From Ureibacillus thermosphaericus (GTDB taxonomy: Bacteria; Bacillota; Bacilli; Bacillales_A; Planococcaceae), in NCBI RefSeq assembly GCF_012396605.1, contig NZ_JAAXPW010000001.1, positions 1-64,000 of the forward strand: 64,000 nucleotides of DNA, given 5' to 3'. Under the pieces are notes generated by a model. It was not told the DNA's origin. It was given only the letters and a program-made list of their open reading frames with translations, and did no database searches. Shown here one piece after another: positions 26,765 to 35,801 of the stretch (positions within the stretch are counted from its first letter, which is position 1; every line of letters begins with the position of its first letter). The translations under genes and the position numbers were made by a program.

Positions 26765-27268
26765 ATGTTTGCATCGAAGGAAGGAAAGGTAGTTAAAGTT
26801 GGAATTGCCCAAATGGATGTAGTCAAATCTCCGGATACGATTCGAACTTCGGGACTAGGCTCATGTGTGGGAGTCGTTTTATATGATGAAACGAAGAAGG
26901 TTGCAGGGCTTGTTCATATTATGTTACCGGATTCTTCATTAAGCCGTTCAGAAACAATCAATTGTGCAAAATTTGCCGATACTGGTATTCAAGGTCTACT
27001 AGAGATGTTATTAGTAGAAGGGGCTCAAAAGTATCGGTTAAAGGCCAAAATAGCTGGTGGAGCCCAAATGTTCCAATTTGCTTCAGATAAGAATATGATG
27101 AGAATAGGTCCTCGCAACGTTGAAGCTGTGAAAAAAGTATTAAAAGAATTGGGGATTCCTCTCATTGCGGAAGATACAGGTGGTAATAGCGGTAGGACGA
27201 TTGAATTTGATCCTGATACTAGTAAATTAATGATTCGGACAGTCAATAAAGGAGTGAGTGAAATATGA
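26765..27268 (+). CDS. cheD: Chemoreceptor glutamine deamidase CheD
   Basis: Deamidates receptor glutamines and forms a feedback complex with CheC. Catalytic C34 (GLGSCVGVVLYD), H51 (GLVHIMLPDS) and T28 are all conserved with the spacing of the family. 167 residues. It begins one base after the cheC stop and overlaps the next gene by four bases. Confidence 0.95.
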   Translation: MFASKEGKVVKVGIAQMDVVKSPDTIRTSGLGSCVGVVLYDETKKVAGLVHIMLPDSSLSRSETINCAKFADTGIQGLLEMLLVEGAQKYRLKAKIAGGAQMFQFASDKNMMRIGPRNVEAVKKVLKELGIPLIAEDTGGNSGRTIEFDPDTSKLMIRTVNKGVSEI

Positions 27269-27627
27269 TGTATGGCTCTATATTTTATAATTGTTGGGGT
27301 AGTTTAATAGCATTTACCATTACCTTTGCGATTATGTATCAAATTTCTATATTTCCTTCGCAGATTTTGCTTGTTTCATTCATTGTTGCACTCGCTGCCT
27401 TTGTTGTAATGTTCGCTGTACGGTATTTAATAGGCTATATTTTGTATACACCTGATGACGCACTTTTTGCAGATTTTATTGAAGAAGTTGCATCTGAGAA
27501 CAGTGAAAATATAATGGATGAGGAAATGGATAATAGCTTTAAAAGAGCTTCTAATGATTTTCAAGATGAAAATCCAGAAGAAATTGCAGATGTCGTGCGT
27601 AGATTGCTAGAAGAAAGAGATACCTAA
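27265..27627 (+). CDS. Uncharacterised small membrane protein
   Basis: Unrecognised 120-residue protein, last gene of the fla/che operon. It has two membrane helices (about residues 9-30 and 33-56, SQILLVSFIVALAAFVVMFAVRYLIGYIL) and a strongly acidic cytoplasmic tail (DEEMDNSFKRASNDFQDENPEEIADVVRRLLEERDT). Its ATG overlaps the cheD stop, so it is translationally coupled to chemotaxis genes. B. subtilis has sigD at this point instead. A motility-linked role is inference from position only. A terminator follows at once. Confidence 0.75.
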   Translation: MMYGSIFYNCWGSLIAFTITFAIMYQISIFPSQILLVSFIVALAAFVVMFAVRYLIGYILYTPDDALFADFIEEVASENSENIMDEEMDNSFKRASNDFQDENPEEIADVVRRLLEERDT

Positions 27628-27648
27628 GAACTATTTTATAAATTGTAG

Positions 27649-27672
27649 AGAGCCGAATTTAGGCTCTTTTTT
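27649..27672 (+). terminator. Terminator of the fla/che operon
   Basis: AGAGCC (27649-27654) and GGCTCT (27662-27667) form a stem with a seven-base loop and run into six T residues. It separates the fla/che genes from sigD. Confidence 0.85.
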
Positions 27673-27731
27673 CATATCTATTAAGAGGAATTTCCTAATG
27701 GTCAGTAAATGATTTAGTCCTATAGAATGCT

Positions 27732-27760
27732 GTGTTTTTTAGACCTATATTTGGTATAAT
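27732..27760 (+). promoter_or_regulatory. Extended -10 promoter of sigD
   Basis: TATAAT (27755-27760) is a perfect -10 with an upstream TGG (27752-27754), making an extended -10. The -35 at 27732 is poor (GTGTTT), as is usual with extended -10 sites. It is placed after the terminator and about 40 bases before the sigD start. Confidence 0.6.
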
Positions 27761-27799
27761 AATGGAAAGAAAAGCGTTTGTTAAAGAAAGGTGGATTCG

Positions 27800-28564
27800 A
27801 TGGTAAGTAAGCTAGATGAACAAAAATTATGGAATAGCTGGATAAAAGATCGAGATCCGCATGCAGGGAATTTACTAATAAAAAAATACATACCGCTTGT
27901 GTCCTATCATGTTCAACGTATAGGTACTGGATTGCCAAAAAATGTGTCTCGGGATGATTTGACTAGCTTAGGTATGATGGGACTATTTGATGCTTTAAAT
28001 AAATTTGATATTAATAGAGATTTAAAATTTGATACATACGCATCTTTTCGTGTACGGGGAGCCATTATTGATGGCCTAAGAAAAGAGGATTGGCTACCGC
28101 GTACTGCAAGGGAAAAAGCGAAAAAAATGGAAGCTACAATTGAACAATTAGAACAAAAATTAATGCGCCATGCAACACCTGAAGAACTGGCAGAACATAT
28201 GAATATGCCTGTCGAAGAAGTATATCAAACAGTACAAGAACATTTCTTTTCAAATATATTATCTCTAAACGAAACGCAGCAAGATTCTGAAGATGCTGAT
28301 GGGAAAGCTTGTGTCATTCGAGATGAAAATACACGAACACCTGAACAAGAGGCGCTTCATAAAGAACTAGTGGACGAACTTGCTGAAAATATTAAAAAGT
28401 TAAGTGAGAAGGAACAACTCGTATTAAGTCTTTTTTATTCTGAAGAAATGACATTGACGGAAATTGGTGAAATGTTAGATTTATCCACTTCTCGTATTTC
28501 ACAGATCCACTCAAAAGCGTTATTGAAATTAAGAAAACTGCTATCAAGCGAGGCTAATGCTTAA
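27800..28564 (+). CDS. sigD: Flagellar/motility sigma factor SigD
   Basis: FliA-type sigma factor for late flagellar, chemotaxis and autolysin genes. Region 2 contains HAGNLLIKKYIPLV and the core-binding/-10 block LTSLGMMGLFDALNKFDINRDLKFDTYASFRVRGAIIDGLRKEDWLPR; region 4 has EKEQLVLSLFYSEEMTLTEIGEMLDLSTSRISQIHSKALLKLR. 254 residues. ATG 27800 follows AAAGGTGG by six bases; GTG 27791 upstream lies in that site. Confidence 0.96.
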   Translation: MVSKLDEQKLWNSWIKDRDPHAGNLLIKKYIPLVSYHVQRIGTGLPKNVSRDDLTSLGMMGLFDALNKFDINRDLKFDTYASFRVRGAIIDGLRKEDWLPRTAREKAKKMEATIEQLEQKLMRHATPEELAEHMNMPVEEVYQTVQEHFFSNILSLNETQQDSEDADGKACVIRDENTRTPEQEALHKELVDELAENIKKLSEKEQLVLSLFYSEEMTLTEIGEMLDLSTSRISQIHSKALLKLRKLLSSEANA

Positions 28565-28578
28565 ATTAGGAGGAGCTA

Positions 28579-28899
28579 ATGAGTTTAAAAGGTGTTGAAT
28601 TACAAATTGCTATTCCGAAAACTGTTGACGCTGGGAAAATGGTTGGGGAGCATCAACAGCACGTCGTTCAGCAACAATATAATGCTAACGAGGCGTTAAA
28701 AAGAGAGATTGAAAGAAAGCAGCTTACCGTGAATGACACCGAAAAAATCTCAGAAGTTTCTGAAGAAGAAAAGGAAAAAGAACGAAAAGGAAAACAATCA
28801 TCCAACAATCACAATGGACAAAAGAAACAACAACAACAACAAGAACAGCAGAAAGCACAACATCCATATAAAGGAAAGTATATAGATTTTAGCGGATAG
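28579..28899 (+). CDS. Conserved small hydrophilic protein between sigD and swrB
   Basis: 106 residues with no recognised domain. The N-terminus (SLKGVELQIAIPKTVDAGKMV) and the C-terminal end (HPYKGKYIDFSG) look like conserved short motifs, with a Gln-rich and Lys/Glu-rich low-complexity middle (about residues 55-95). A good GGAGGAG precedes the ATG. The operon position (sigD, this gene, swrB) points to motility, but no function is proposed. Confidence 0.75.
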   Translation: MSLKGVELQIAIPKTVDAGKMVGEHQQHVVQQQYNANEALKREIERKQLTVNDTEKISEVSEEEKEKERKGKQSSNNHNGQKKQQQQQEQQKAQHPYKGKYIDFSG

Positions 28900-28907
28900 G
28901 AGATTTT

Positions 28908-29513
28908 ATGACTACAATATTCATCATTCTATTGATTATTTCTCAATTGATTAGCTTTTTCCTCATTTTCATTCTAAATGCGAAAATCGCTAAATTTAAA
29001 GATTTGGAATTGCGGCAAGATAAATTAATGGAAGAAATGGAAAATGCAATTAGCGTCTATTTGTTGGAAATGAAGGAAGAAAATGAACGTTTTATTGATG
29101 AATTAACAAAGCTATCAAAACCTCAACCAAATGAAAGCTATAACATAGCAAATGAACAAATAAATAAACGAATTTCTGATCATATTAATAAAGACAGTGT
29201 TCAATTAAAAAATGAAGAAAACAATGGGAATCAAAAAATAGAAAAGTTGCAAGTGATTCCGAAAGCTGTTGCAAAAAATGCCTATATTCAACAACAAAAA
29301 TCCCATACGTCAAATAGAGAGAAGTTGAATGAAGAGGCGGTAAATGAAGAAAAACAGCAAAAACTCACTGAAACTAATTTACAAATGACATTACCAACAC
29401 TCAAAGAAAAAATCGTTGCTCTTCATCAAGAAGGTAAATCGATTGAGGAAATCGCAAAAATCACGCAAAAAGGAAAAACGGAAATTGAACTATTATTAAA
29501 GTTCAATGCATAA
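28908..29513 (+). CDS. swrB: Swarming motility protein SwrB-like
   Basis: Single N-terminal membrane helix (about residues 2-24), a long charged variable region and a conserved C-terminal helix-turn-helix-like block LKEKIVALHQEGKSIEEIAKITQKGKTEIELLLKF. This architecture and the position after sigD match SwrB, which in B. subtilis activates FliPQR gate assembly and is needed for swarming. 201 residues is longer than the B. subtilis protein, due to the central region. Confidence 0.8.
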   Translation: MTTIFIILLIISQLISFFLIFILNAKIAKFKDLELRQDKLMEEMENAISVYLLEMKEENERFIDELTKLSKPQPNESYNIANEQINKRISDHINKDSVQLKNEENNGNQKIEKLQVIPKAVAKNAYIQQQKSHTSNREKLNEEAVNEEKQQKLTETNLQMTLPTLKEKIVALHQEGKSIEEIAKITQKGKTEIELLLKFNA

Positions 29514-29519
29514 AATTTC

Positions 29520-29548
29520 TTGCACAGTAAAAGGGATTGTGTTATATT
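29520..29548 (+). promoter_or_regulatory. Sigma-A promoter of rpsB
   Basis: TTGCAC (29520-29525), 17-base spacer, TATATT (29543-29548), with a TG at 29540-29541 giving an extended -10. This is one of the best promoter matches in the window and lies about 125 bases before rpsB. Confidence 0.75.
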
Positions 29549-29573
29549 ACCAAGTGGTGTGATTATTACACAC

Positions 29574-29638
29574 GCATTTTCGATGAATAAGTGGTGCTTA
29601 AAGATTTTCTTTAAGTTGCTTATTCAGATGAGAAATGC
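29574..29638 (+). promoter_or_regulatory. Structured rpsB leader, candidate S2 autoregulatory RNA
   Basis: Three nested stems: GCATTT / AAATGC (29574-29579 / 29633-29638), GAATAAG / CTTATTC (29585-29591 / 29619-29625) and CTTAAAG / CTTTAAG (29597-29603 / 29609-29615). The outer 3' strand touches a first GGAGG (29639-29643), while rpsB has its own AGGAGG near 29665. This fits a ribosomal protein leader bound by S2, but no such Firmicutes motif is asserted as known here. Confidence 0.5.
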
Positions 29639-29674
29639 GGAGGAACAAAACCAATATAATTAGGAGGAAAATTC

Positions 29675-30394
29675 ATGTCAGTAATTTCAATGAAACAATT
29701 ACTTGAAGCTGGTGTACATTTCGGACACCAAACTCGCCGTTGGAATCCAAAAATGAAAAAATACATTTTTGTTGAACGTAACGGCATTTACATTATCGAC
29801 TTACAAAAAACTGTAAAAAAATTAGAAGAAGCTTACGAGTTCATGCGTGAAGTTGGCGCTAATGGCGGAAAAGTTCTTTTTGTTGGAACAAAAAAACAAG
29901 CACAAGACGCTATTAAAGAGGAAGCTGAACGTTCAGGAAACTTCTACATTAACCAACGCTGGTTAGGTGGAACGTTAACAAACTTCGACACAATTAAAAA
30001 ACGTGTTGCTCGTATGAAAGAAATCGAGAAAATGGAAGAAGAAGGAATTTTTGACGTTCTTCCTAAAAAAGAAGTTACGAAATTGAAAAAAGAACATGAA
30101 CGATTAGTGAAATTCCTTGGCGGTATTCGTGAAATGACTGAATTACCTGACGTAATGTTCGTAGTAGACCCACGTAAAGAACGTATCGCTGTAGCTGAAG
30201 CTCGTAAATTAAATATTCCGATTGTAGGAATTGTAGATACAAACTGCGATCCAGATGAAATTGACTACGTAATTCCTGCAAACGATGATGCGATTCGTGC
30301 TGTAAAATTATTAACTGCTAAAATGGCAGATGCTCTTATCGAGTCTAAACAAGGTGAATCAGAAGCTCCAGCTGAAGAAGTAGTTGCTGAGTAA
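29675..30394 (+). CDS. rpsB: 30S ribosomal protein S2
   Basis: Ribosomal protein S2, 239 residues. [32 protein letters not shown] and the later [38 protein letters not shown] are universal S2 blocks. The acidic C-terminus is usual. Preceded by AGGAGG and a structured leader; followed by a strong terminator before tsf. Confidence 0.98.
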   Translation: MSVISMKQLLEAGVHFGHQTRRWNPKMKKYIFVERNGIYIIDLQKTVKKLEEAYEFMREVGANGGKVLFVGTKKQAQDAIKEEAERSGNFYINQRWLGGTLTNFDTIKKRVARMKEIEKMEEEGIFDVLPKKEVTKLKKEHERLVKFLGGIREMTELPDVMFVVDPRKERIAVAEARKLNIPIVGIVDTNCDPDEIDYVIPANDDAIRAVKLLTAKMADALIESKQGESEAPAEEVVAE

Positions 30395-30405
30395 TTCACT
30401 ACTAC

Positions 30406-30444
30406 AAAGGTGATAAGTGGATGTTTCACTTATCACCTTTTTTT
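30406..30444 (+). terminator. Terminator between rpsB and tsf
   Basis: A perfect 14-pair stem, AAAGGTGATAAGTG (30406-30419) with CACTTATCACCTTT (30427-30440), runs into TTTTTTT. A second hairpin AAGAAAC/GTTTCTT (30445-30451 / 30456-30462) follows directly. It probably reduces expression of tsf relative to rpsB. Confidence 0.85.
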
Positions 30445-30520
30445 AAGAAACTACGGTTTCTTATTATATAAAAAGGCTAAAACTTATAGTAAACATAAAT
30501 TATCCAAGGAGGAACTTTCA

Positions 30521-31405
30521 ATGGCAATTACTGCTCAATTAGTAAAAGAACTTCGTGAAAAAACGGGCGCAGGTATGATGGATTGTAAAAAAGCCCTTGT
30601 AGAAACGAACGGTGATATCGATGCTGCAATCGATTACCTACGTGAAAAAGGTTTATCATCTGCAAGTAAAAAAGCTGATCGTATCGCTGCGGAAGGTACA
30701 ACTTACATTTTAACAGAAGGTAACGATGCTGTAATTTTAGAAGTAAACGCTGAAACTGACTTCGTTGCGAAAAACAACCAATTCCAAGAATTAGTAAAAA
30801 GCTTAGCGGCACAATTATTAAAAGCTAAACCTGAATCTTTAGAAGCTGCTTTAGAAGTAAAAAATGAAGAAGGTGTTAGCATCGCAGAACAAATTTCTTC
30901 TGCTGTTGCAACAATTGGTGAAAAAATCACTCTTCGTCGTTTCGAAGTGAAAACTAAAACAGATGCTGATACATTCGGTTCTTACTTACACATGGGTGGA
31001 CGTATCGGAGTTTTAGTTGTACTTGAAGGTTCAACAGACAGCGATGCTGCAAAAGATATCGCTATGCATATCGCTGCGATCAATCCAAAATACATTACTC
31101 GCGAAGAAGTACCTGCGGAAGAAGTTGAACGTGAACGCAAAGTGTTAACTGAACAAGCATTAAACGAAGGTAAACCAGAAAATATTGTTGCAAAAATGGT
31201 TGAAGGTCGTCTTGGAAAATTCTTCGAACAAGTTTGCTTACTTGATCAAGCATTTGTTAAAGATTCTGATAAAAAAGTACGCGATTTCGTGAAATCTACT
31301 GGCGGTAACGTAACTTCATTCGTGCGTTATGAAGTTGGAGAAGGTATTGAAAAACGTGCAGACAACTTTGCAGAAGAAGTTATGAGCCAAGTGAAAGGTA
31401 AATAA
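30521..31405 (+). CDS. tsf: Elongation factor Ts
   Basis: Nucleotide exchange factor for EF-Tu. [44 protein letters not shown] is the typical N-terminal UBA-like domain and TDFVAKN is the EF-Tu contact motif. 294 residues. ATG 30521 follows AAGGAGG; the frame is open further upstream through the terminator but that part is not coding. Confidence 0.98.
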   Translation: MAITAQLVKELREKTGAGMMDCKKALVETNGDIDAAIDYLREKGLSSASKKADRIAAEGTTYILTEGNDAVILEVNAETDFVAKNNQFQELVKSLAAQLLKAKPESLEAALEVKNEEGVSIAEQISSAVATIGEKITLRRFEVKTKTDADTFGSYLHMGGRIGVLVVLEGSTDSDAAKDIAMHIAAINPKYITREEVPAEEVERERKVLTEQALNEGKPENIVAKMVEGRLGKFFEQVCLLDQAFVKDSDKKVRDFVKSTGGNVTSFVRYEVGEGIEKRADNFAEEVMSQVKGK

Positions 31406-31432
31406 TTGTAGGATAAATACACAAACTTTATG

Positions 31433-31460
31433 GGGAGCACTCTAAGTGTTCCCTATTTTT
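31433..31460 (+). terminator. Terminator after tsf
   Basis: GGGAGCACT (31433-31441) pairs with AGTGTTCCC (31445-31453; one G.T pair), three-base loop, then TATTTTT. It lies 40 bases before pyrH, so the downstream genes need read-through or an unrecognised promoter. Confidence 0.8.
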
Positions 31461-31500
31461 CAGAAATGAAAATTAATTATTCACATAACGGAGGTTTACT

Positions 31501-32226
31501 ATGAGTGTGCCGCAGTATAAACGAGTTGTAATCAAAATTAGTGGTGAGGCATTGGCAGGAGAAGCAGGATTCGGTATCTCGCCAAAAATCATTAAGTCAG
31601 TTGCTGAAGATATTAAAGAAGTTGTAGATCTTGGTGTTGAAGTTGCAGTTGTAGTTGGCGGAGGAAACATCTGGCGTGGTAAAATAGGAAGTGAAATGGG
31701 AATGGATCGTGCTTCTGCCGACTATATGGGAATGCTTGCGACTGTGATGAACTCTCTTGCACTTCAAGATGCATTAGAAAAACTCAACGTGGAAACTCGA
31801 GTGCAATCTTCAATCGTAATGACCCAAGTGGCGGAACCTTACATACGTAGAAAAGCAGTGCGTCATCTTGAAAAAGGACGCGTAGTAATCTTCGCTGCTG
31901 GTACTGGAAATCCATTTTTCTCTACAGATACAACAGCTGCATTAAGAGCTGCAGAAATAGAAGCAGAAGCCATTTTAATGGCGAAAAATAATGTCGATGG
32001 TGTTTATTCTGCGGATCCAAAAACTCACGAAGATGCAGTGAAATATGATACACTCACTTATTTAGATGTAATTCAACAAGGTTTACAAGTGATGGATTCC
32101 ACTGCTTCCACTTTATGTATGGACAACGACATCCCATTAATAGTATTCTCTATTATGGAAAAAGGTAACATTAAACGTGCCGTTTTAGGTGATAAAATTG
32201 GGACAGTTGTTAGGAGGAATGCATAA
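31501..32226 (+). CDS. pyrH: UMP kinase
   Basis: Phosphorylates UMP to UDP in pyrimidine synthesis. Amino-acid-kinase fold with [52 protein letters not shown] and [14 protein letters not shown] blocks. 241 residues. GGAGG upstream. Its stop overlaps the frr start (GCATAATGTC). Confidence 0.97.
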   Translation: MSVPQYKRVVIKISGEALAGEAGFGISPKIIKSVAEDIKEVVDLGVEVAVVVGGGNIWRGKIGSEMGMDRASADYMGMLATVMNSLALQDALEKLNVETRVQSSIVMTQVAEPYIRRKAVRHLEKGRVVIFAAGTGNPFFSTDTTAALRAAEIEAEAILMAKNNVDGVYSADPKTHEDAVKYDTLTYLDVIQQGLQVMDSTASTLCMDNDIPLIVFSIMEKGNIKRAVLGDKIGTVVRRNA

Positions 32227-32783
32227 TGTCAAATAATGTATATGAACAAGCGAAGGAAAAAATGAACAAATCCATTGCTGCCTTTACCCGCGAACTTGCT
32301 TCAATTCGTGCTGGTCGAGCAAACGCTTCATTACTCGATCGAATCACTGTTGATTATTATGGGGTACCAACACCGGTTAACCAACTTGCTGGTATTTCGG
32401 TTCCAGAAGCACGACTCCTTGTCATTACACCTTATGATAAATCAATTTTAAGTGAAATTGAAAAAGCGATTTTAAAATCTGATATTGGTATTACGCCTAC
32501 AAACGATGGAAATGTAATCCGTTTAACAATTCCACCTTTAACAGAAGAACGTCGCAAAGAATTAGTGAAAATCGTGAAAAAAGAAGCGGAAGACGCAAAA
32601 GTTGCAATTCGTAACGTTCGTCGTGATGCGAATGATGATCTGAAGAAAATGGAGAAAAATGGTGAGATTACGGAAGACGAACTACGTGGTCAAGTAAATG
32701 ATATTCAAAAATTAACAGATGATTTTATTGCAAAAGTAGAAAATTTGGCAAAAGAAAAAGAAGAAGAAATCCTTGCAATTTAA
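32226..32783 (+). CDS. frr: Ribosome recycling factor
   Basis: Splits post-termination ribosomes together with EF-G. 185 residues; blocks [24 protein letters not shown] and [33 protein letters not shown] are diagnostic. Overlaps the pyrH stop by one base. A terminator follows. Confidence 0.97.
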   Translation: MSNNVYEQAKEKMNKSIAAFTRELASIRAGRANASLLDRITVDYYGVPTPVNQLAGISVPEARLLVITPYDKSILSEIEKAILKSDIGITPTNDGNVIRLTIPPLTEERRKELVKIVKKEAEDAKVAIRNVRRDANDDLKKMEKNGEITEDELRGQVNDIQKLTDDFIAKVENLAKEKEEEILAI

Positions 32784-32820
32784 TGCTTACTCAGTTATAA
32801 CAGAACTTTCTGTAGGAATG

Positions 32821-32849
32821 TGACGTCCTTTCATCTAGGACGTCATTTT
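32821..32849 (+). terminator. Terminator after frr
   Basis: TGACGTCCT (32821-32829) and AGGACGTCA (32837-32845) form a perfect nine-pair stem with a seven-base loop followed by TTTT and a T-rich tail. Confidence 0.78.
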
Positions 32850-32960
32850 CATTTATCTCATCTATGTTTTATCCATCAATTAATATTGATATGATTGAAC
32901 AAAAAAATACATATGATAGTAAAACATTACAAAAAATACGAATAATTATCAAGGAAATAA

Positions 32961-32989
32961 AAGACACGTATATTTGTTTTTGATATTAT
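32961..32989 (+). promoter_or_regulatory. Candidate promoter of the uppS-cdsA-dxr-rseP operon
   Basis: AAGACA (32961-32966), 17-base spacer, TATTAT (32984-32989) with TGA before it (extended -10). It lies after the frr terminator and 41 bases before uppS. Moderate match. Confidence 0.45.
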
Positions 32990-33030
32990 TAATAAGAATA
33001 CGTCCAAAACGTTGTCAGGTGGGGGAATAA

Positions 33031-33816
33031 ATGGTATTAAAAAATTTTTTTAATAAAACTAAATATGAGAAAAAAATAGCTGAAGAAAGCGTCAATCTTG
33101 AAGTAATCCCTTCCCATATTGCAATCATCATGGACGGTAATGGACGTTGGGCAAAAAAGCGGGCAATGCCACGAATCGCTGGACATCATGAGGGGATGAA
33201 AACTGTTAGAAAAATAGCACGTGTGGCAGATGATTTAGGTGTGAAAGTGTTAACACTATATGCCTTTTCAACAGAAAACTGGAAGCGTCCCAAATCTGAA
33301 GTAGAATTTTTAATGAGCTTACCAGAAAAATTTCTTAATGATTTTTTACCTGAAATCATGGAACGAAATATTCGCGTGCAAATGATTGGTGAAAAGGAAG
33401 GTTTACCAGAACATACAAAAAAAGCTTTAAATAAAGCGTTAGAAAAAACAAAAAATAATACAGGGCTTATTTTGAATTTTGCGATGAATTATGGCAGCCG
33501 TGCCGAAATTGTGAATGCTATAAAAAAGATGATGATAGATGTACAAGAAGGAACATTAAATTTTGATTCGATCACTGAAGAAACAATGAACCAATATCTA
33601 ATGACATCACATCTACCGGAACCAGATTTATTAATTCGTACAAGCGGAGAAGTACGATTAAGCAATTTTATGCTTTGGCAATTAGCCTATACTGAGTTTT
33701 GGTTTACGGATACGCTATGGCCAGATTTTAATGAGGAAACTTTCTTAGAAGCAATTCAAGCCTATCAAAAAAGAAATCGTCGCTATGGTGGATTGAAAGG
33801 AGAAGAAATTAATTGA
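33031..33816 (+). CDS. uppS: Undecaprenyl diphosphate synthase
   Basis: Adds eight isopentenyl units to farnesyl-PP to make the C55 lipid carrier of peptidoglycan precursors. The catalytic Asp is D35 in IIMDGNGRWAKKR; LLIRTSGEVRLSNFMLWQLAYTEF and FTDTLWPDF are the C-terminal family blocks. 261 residues. GTGGGGG precedes the ATG. Overlaps cdsA by four bases. Confidence 0.96.
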   Translation: MVLKNFFNKTKYEKKIAEESVNLEVIPSHIAIIMDGNGRWAKKRAMPRIAGHHEGMKTVRKIARVADDLGVKVLTLYAFSTENWKRPKSEVEFLMSLPEKFLNDFLPEIMERNIRVQMIGEKEGLPEHTKKALNKALEKTKNNTGLILNFAMNYGSRAEIVNAIKKMMIDVQEGTLNFDSITEETMNQYLMTSHLPEPDLLIRTSGEVRLSNFMLWQLAYTEFWFTDTLWPDFNEETFLEAIQAYQKRNRRYGGLKGEEIN

Positions 33817-34607
33817 AGCAACGTATTATAACGGGTGTAGTAGCAGCAGCTTTTTTCATCCCGTTTGTATTATATGGTAATCTCCCGTTTACTCTATTAG
33901 TTTACGCAATGGCTACAGTTGGAATGTTCGAACTACTACGCATGAAAAAGATGGCTATTTTCTCAGTTCCAGGCTTAATTGGATTACTTACCGTATATAT
34001 GCTATTAATGCCTGATAATTTTGCGGCAAAAGTCCAAAGTATCACATCTTATTCGAAATTAGAATTTCTTGTCATTGCTGCACTGTTATTATTAATTCAT
34101 TCTGTCATTGTAAAAAATCATTTTACATTCGATGAAATTGGATTTGTCCTACTGTCAGCTTTGTATATAGGAATCGGATTTTATTATTTAATTGAAACGA
34201 GAGATGCAGGGTTACAATTTATTATTTTTGCTTTACTTGTAGTTTGGTCTACTGATTCAGGGGCATATTTTACTGGTAGAAAATTTGGGAAAAACAAGCT
34301 ATGGCCAGAAATTTCACCTAATAAGACGGTTGAAGGATTTTTCGGAGGGATTTTGATAGCGGTTGTATCTGCCTGTGTTATGCAATTTATTTACCCCTTT
34401 GAAAAACCTTGGTTTATACTAATACTTGTAACGATTGTAAGCTCTATTTTTGGACAATTAGGTGATTTAGTAGAATCTGCTATTAAAAGACATTATGATG
34501 TAAAAGATTCAGGAAAACTTCTTCCTGGACATGGTGGAATACTAGATCGATTCGATAGTTTATTGTTTGTATTACCATTATTCAACTTGTTGCATTTTGT
34601 TAGTTAA
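33813..34607 (+). CDS. cdsA: Phosphatidate cytidylyltransferase
   Basis: Makes CDP-diacylglycerol from phosphatidate and CTP. About seven membrane helices; signature at the C-terminus SIFGQLGDLVESAIKRHYDVKDSGKLLPGHGGILDRFDSLL, plus TDSGAYFTGRKFGKNK. 264 residues. TTG start overlaps the uppS TGA (TTGA), indicating coupling; AAAGGAGAAG lies upstream. Confidence 0.96.
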   Translation: MKQRIITGVVAAAFFIPFVLYGNLPFTLLVYAMATVGMFELLRMKKMAIFSVPGLIGLLTVYMLLMPDNFAAKVQSITSYSKLEFLVIAALLLLIHSVIVKNHFTFDEIGFVLLSALYIGIGFYYLIETRDAGLQFIIFALLVVWSTDSGAYFTGRKFGKNKLWPEISPNKTVEGFFGGILIAVVSACVMQFIYPFEKPWFILILVTIVSSIFGQLGDLVESAIKRHYDVKDSGKLLPGHGGILDRFDSLLFVLPLFNLLHFVS

Positions 34608-34625
34608 TGAAGGGAAGGACCCAAA

Positions 34626-35771
34626 TTGAAAAAAATTAGTTTGTTAGGGGCAACAGGCTCAATTGGATGGCAAACTTATGATATATTAAAATCCCATCCT
34701 GAAGAGTTCCAACTTGTTGCTTTTTCTGCAGGAAAAAATATAGAAAAAACAAAAGAAATCATTAAAACATTACAACCTGAGTTAGTTTCTGTGCAAGAGG
34801 AAAAAGATGCACTTGCATTAAAAAAAGAGTTTCCTCATATACATTTTACATACGGCGAACAAGGTTTAGTAGAAGTTGCAACTCATCCTGAGACGAGCGT
34901 TTTATTGAATGCAGTTTTAGGAAGTGTTGGTTTGCCATCTACATTAGCTGCCATTCGTATGGGAAAAACGATTGCAATCGCTAATAAAGAGACCCTTGTT
35001 ACTGCTGGTCATCTAGTAATGAAAGAAGCAAAAAAACACCACGCACCGATATTACCAGTTGACAGTGAGCATTCAGCGATATTCCAGTCGATGAATGGGG
35101 AAAATCCAAAACAAATTAAGCGGTTAATTTTGACAGCTTCTGGCGGTGCATTTCGCGATAAAACTCGCGATGAATTAAAAAATGTTACAGTCAAGGATGC
35201 CTTGAATCATCCGAACTGGTCAATGGGTGCAAAAATTACAATTGATTCTGCAACGTTGATGAACAAAGGATTAGAAGTGATTGAAGCCCATGTACTATTT
35301 GACATGCCTTTTGACCAAATTGATGTCTTGCTTCATAAAGAAAGCATTATCCACTCGATGGTGGAATACCATGATACAAGTGTCATCGCTCAATTAGGAA
35401 CTCCAGATATGCGTGTACCAATTCAATATGCATTAAGTTACCCAGACCGATTGCCACTTGTTGGTGGAAAGTCATTAAATTTAGCTGAAATTGGACAACT
35501 ACATTTTAAAGAAGTTGATTTTGAGCGATTCAGAGCATTAAAACTGGCTTATGAAGCAGGAAGAATTGGCGGAACCATTTTAACGGCCATGAATGCAGCT
35601 AATGAAGCAGCAGTACAGTTGTTTTTAGAAGAAAAAATTGCATTTTTACAGATTGAAGAGATTATCGAACGCATCATGAATGACCATCACAATGTACTGA
35701 ATCCAGATTTGGAAACGATTTTGCATGTTGACAGTGAAACAAGAAAAAAAGTGCTTCATATGGTACAATAA
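34626..35771 (+). CDS. dxr: 1-deoxy-D-xylulose 5-phosphate reductoisomerase
   Basis: Second step of the MEP isoprenoid pathway. N-terminal NADPH motif [10 protein letters not shown] (about 8-17), [11 protein letters not shown], the metal site [11 protein letters not shown] and [29 protein letters not shown] are all present. 381 residues, TTG start with GGGAAGG upstream. Provides isoprene units used by UppS next door. Confidence 0.97.
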   Translation: MKKISLLGATGSIGWQTYDILKSHPEEFQLVAFSAGKNIEKTKEIIKTLQPELVSVQEEKDALALKKEFPHIHFTYGEQGLVEVATHPETSVLLNAVLGSVGLPSTLAAIRMGKTIAIANKETLVTAGHLVMKEAKKHHAPILPVDSEHSAIFQSMNGENPKQIKRLILTASGGAFRDKTRDELKNVTVKDALNHPNWSMGAKITIDSATLMNKGLEVIEAHVLFDMPFDQIDVLLHKESIIHSMVEYHDTSVIAQLGTPDMRVPIQYALSYPDRLPLVGGKSLNLAEIGQLHFKEVDFERFRALKLAYEAGRIGGTILTAMNAANEAAVQLFLEEKIAFLQIEEIIERIMNDHHNVLNPDLETILHVDSETRKKVLHMVQ

Positions 35772-35801
35772 ACACGAGCTTGGCTCTAAAGGTGGTATTT
35801 T

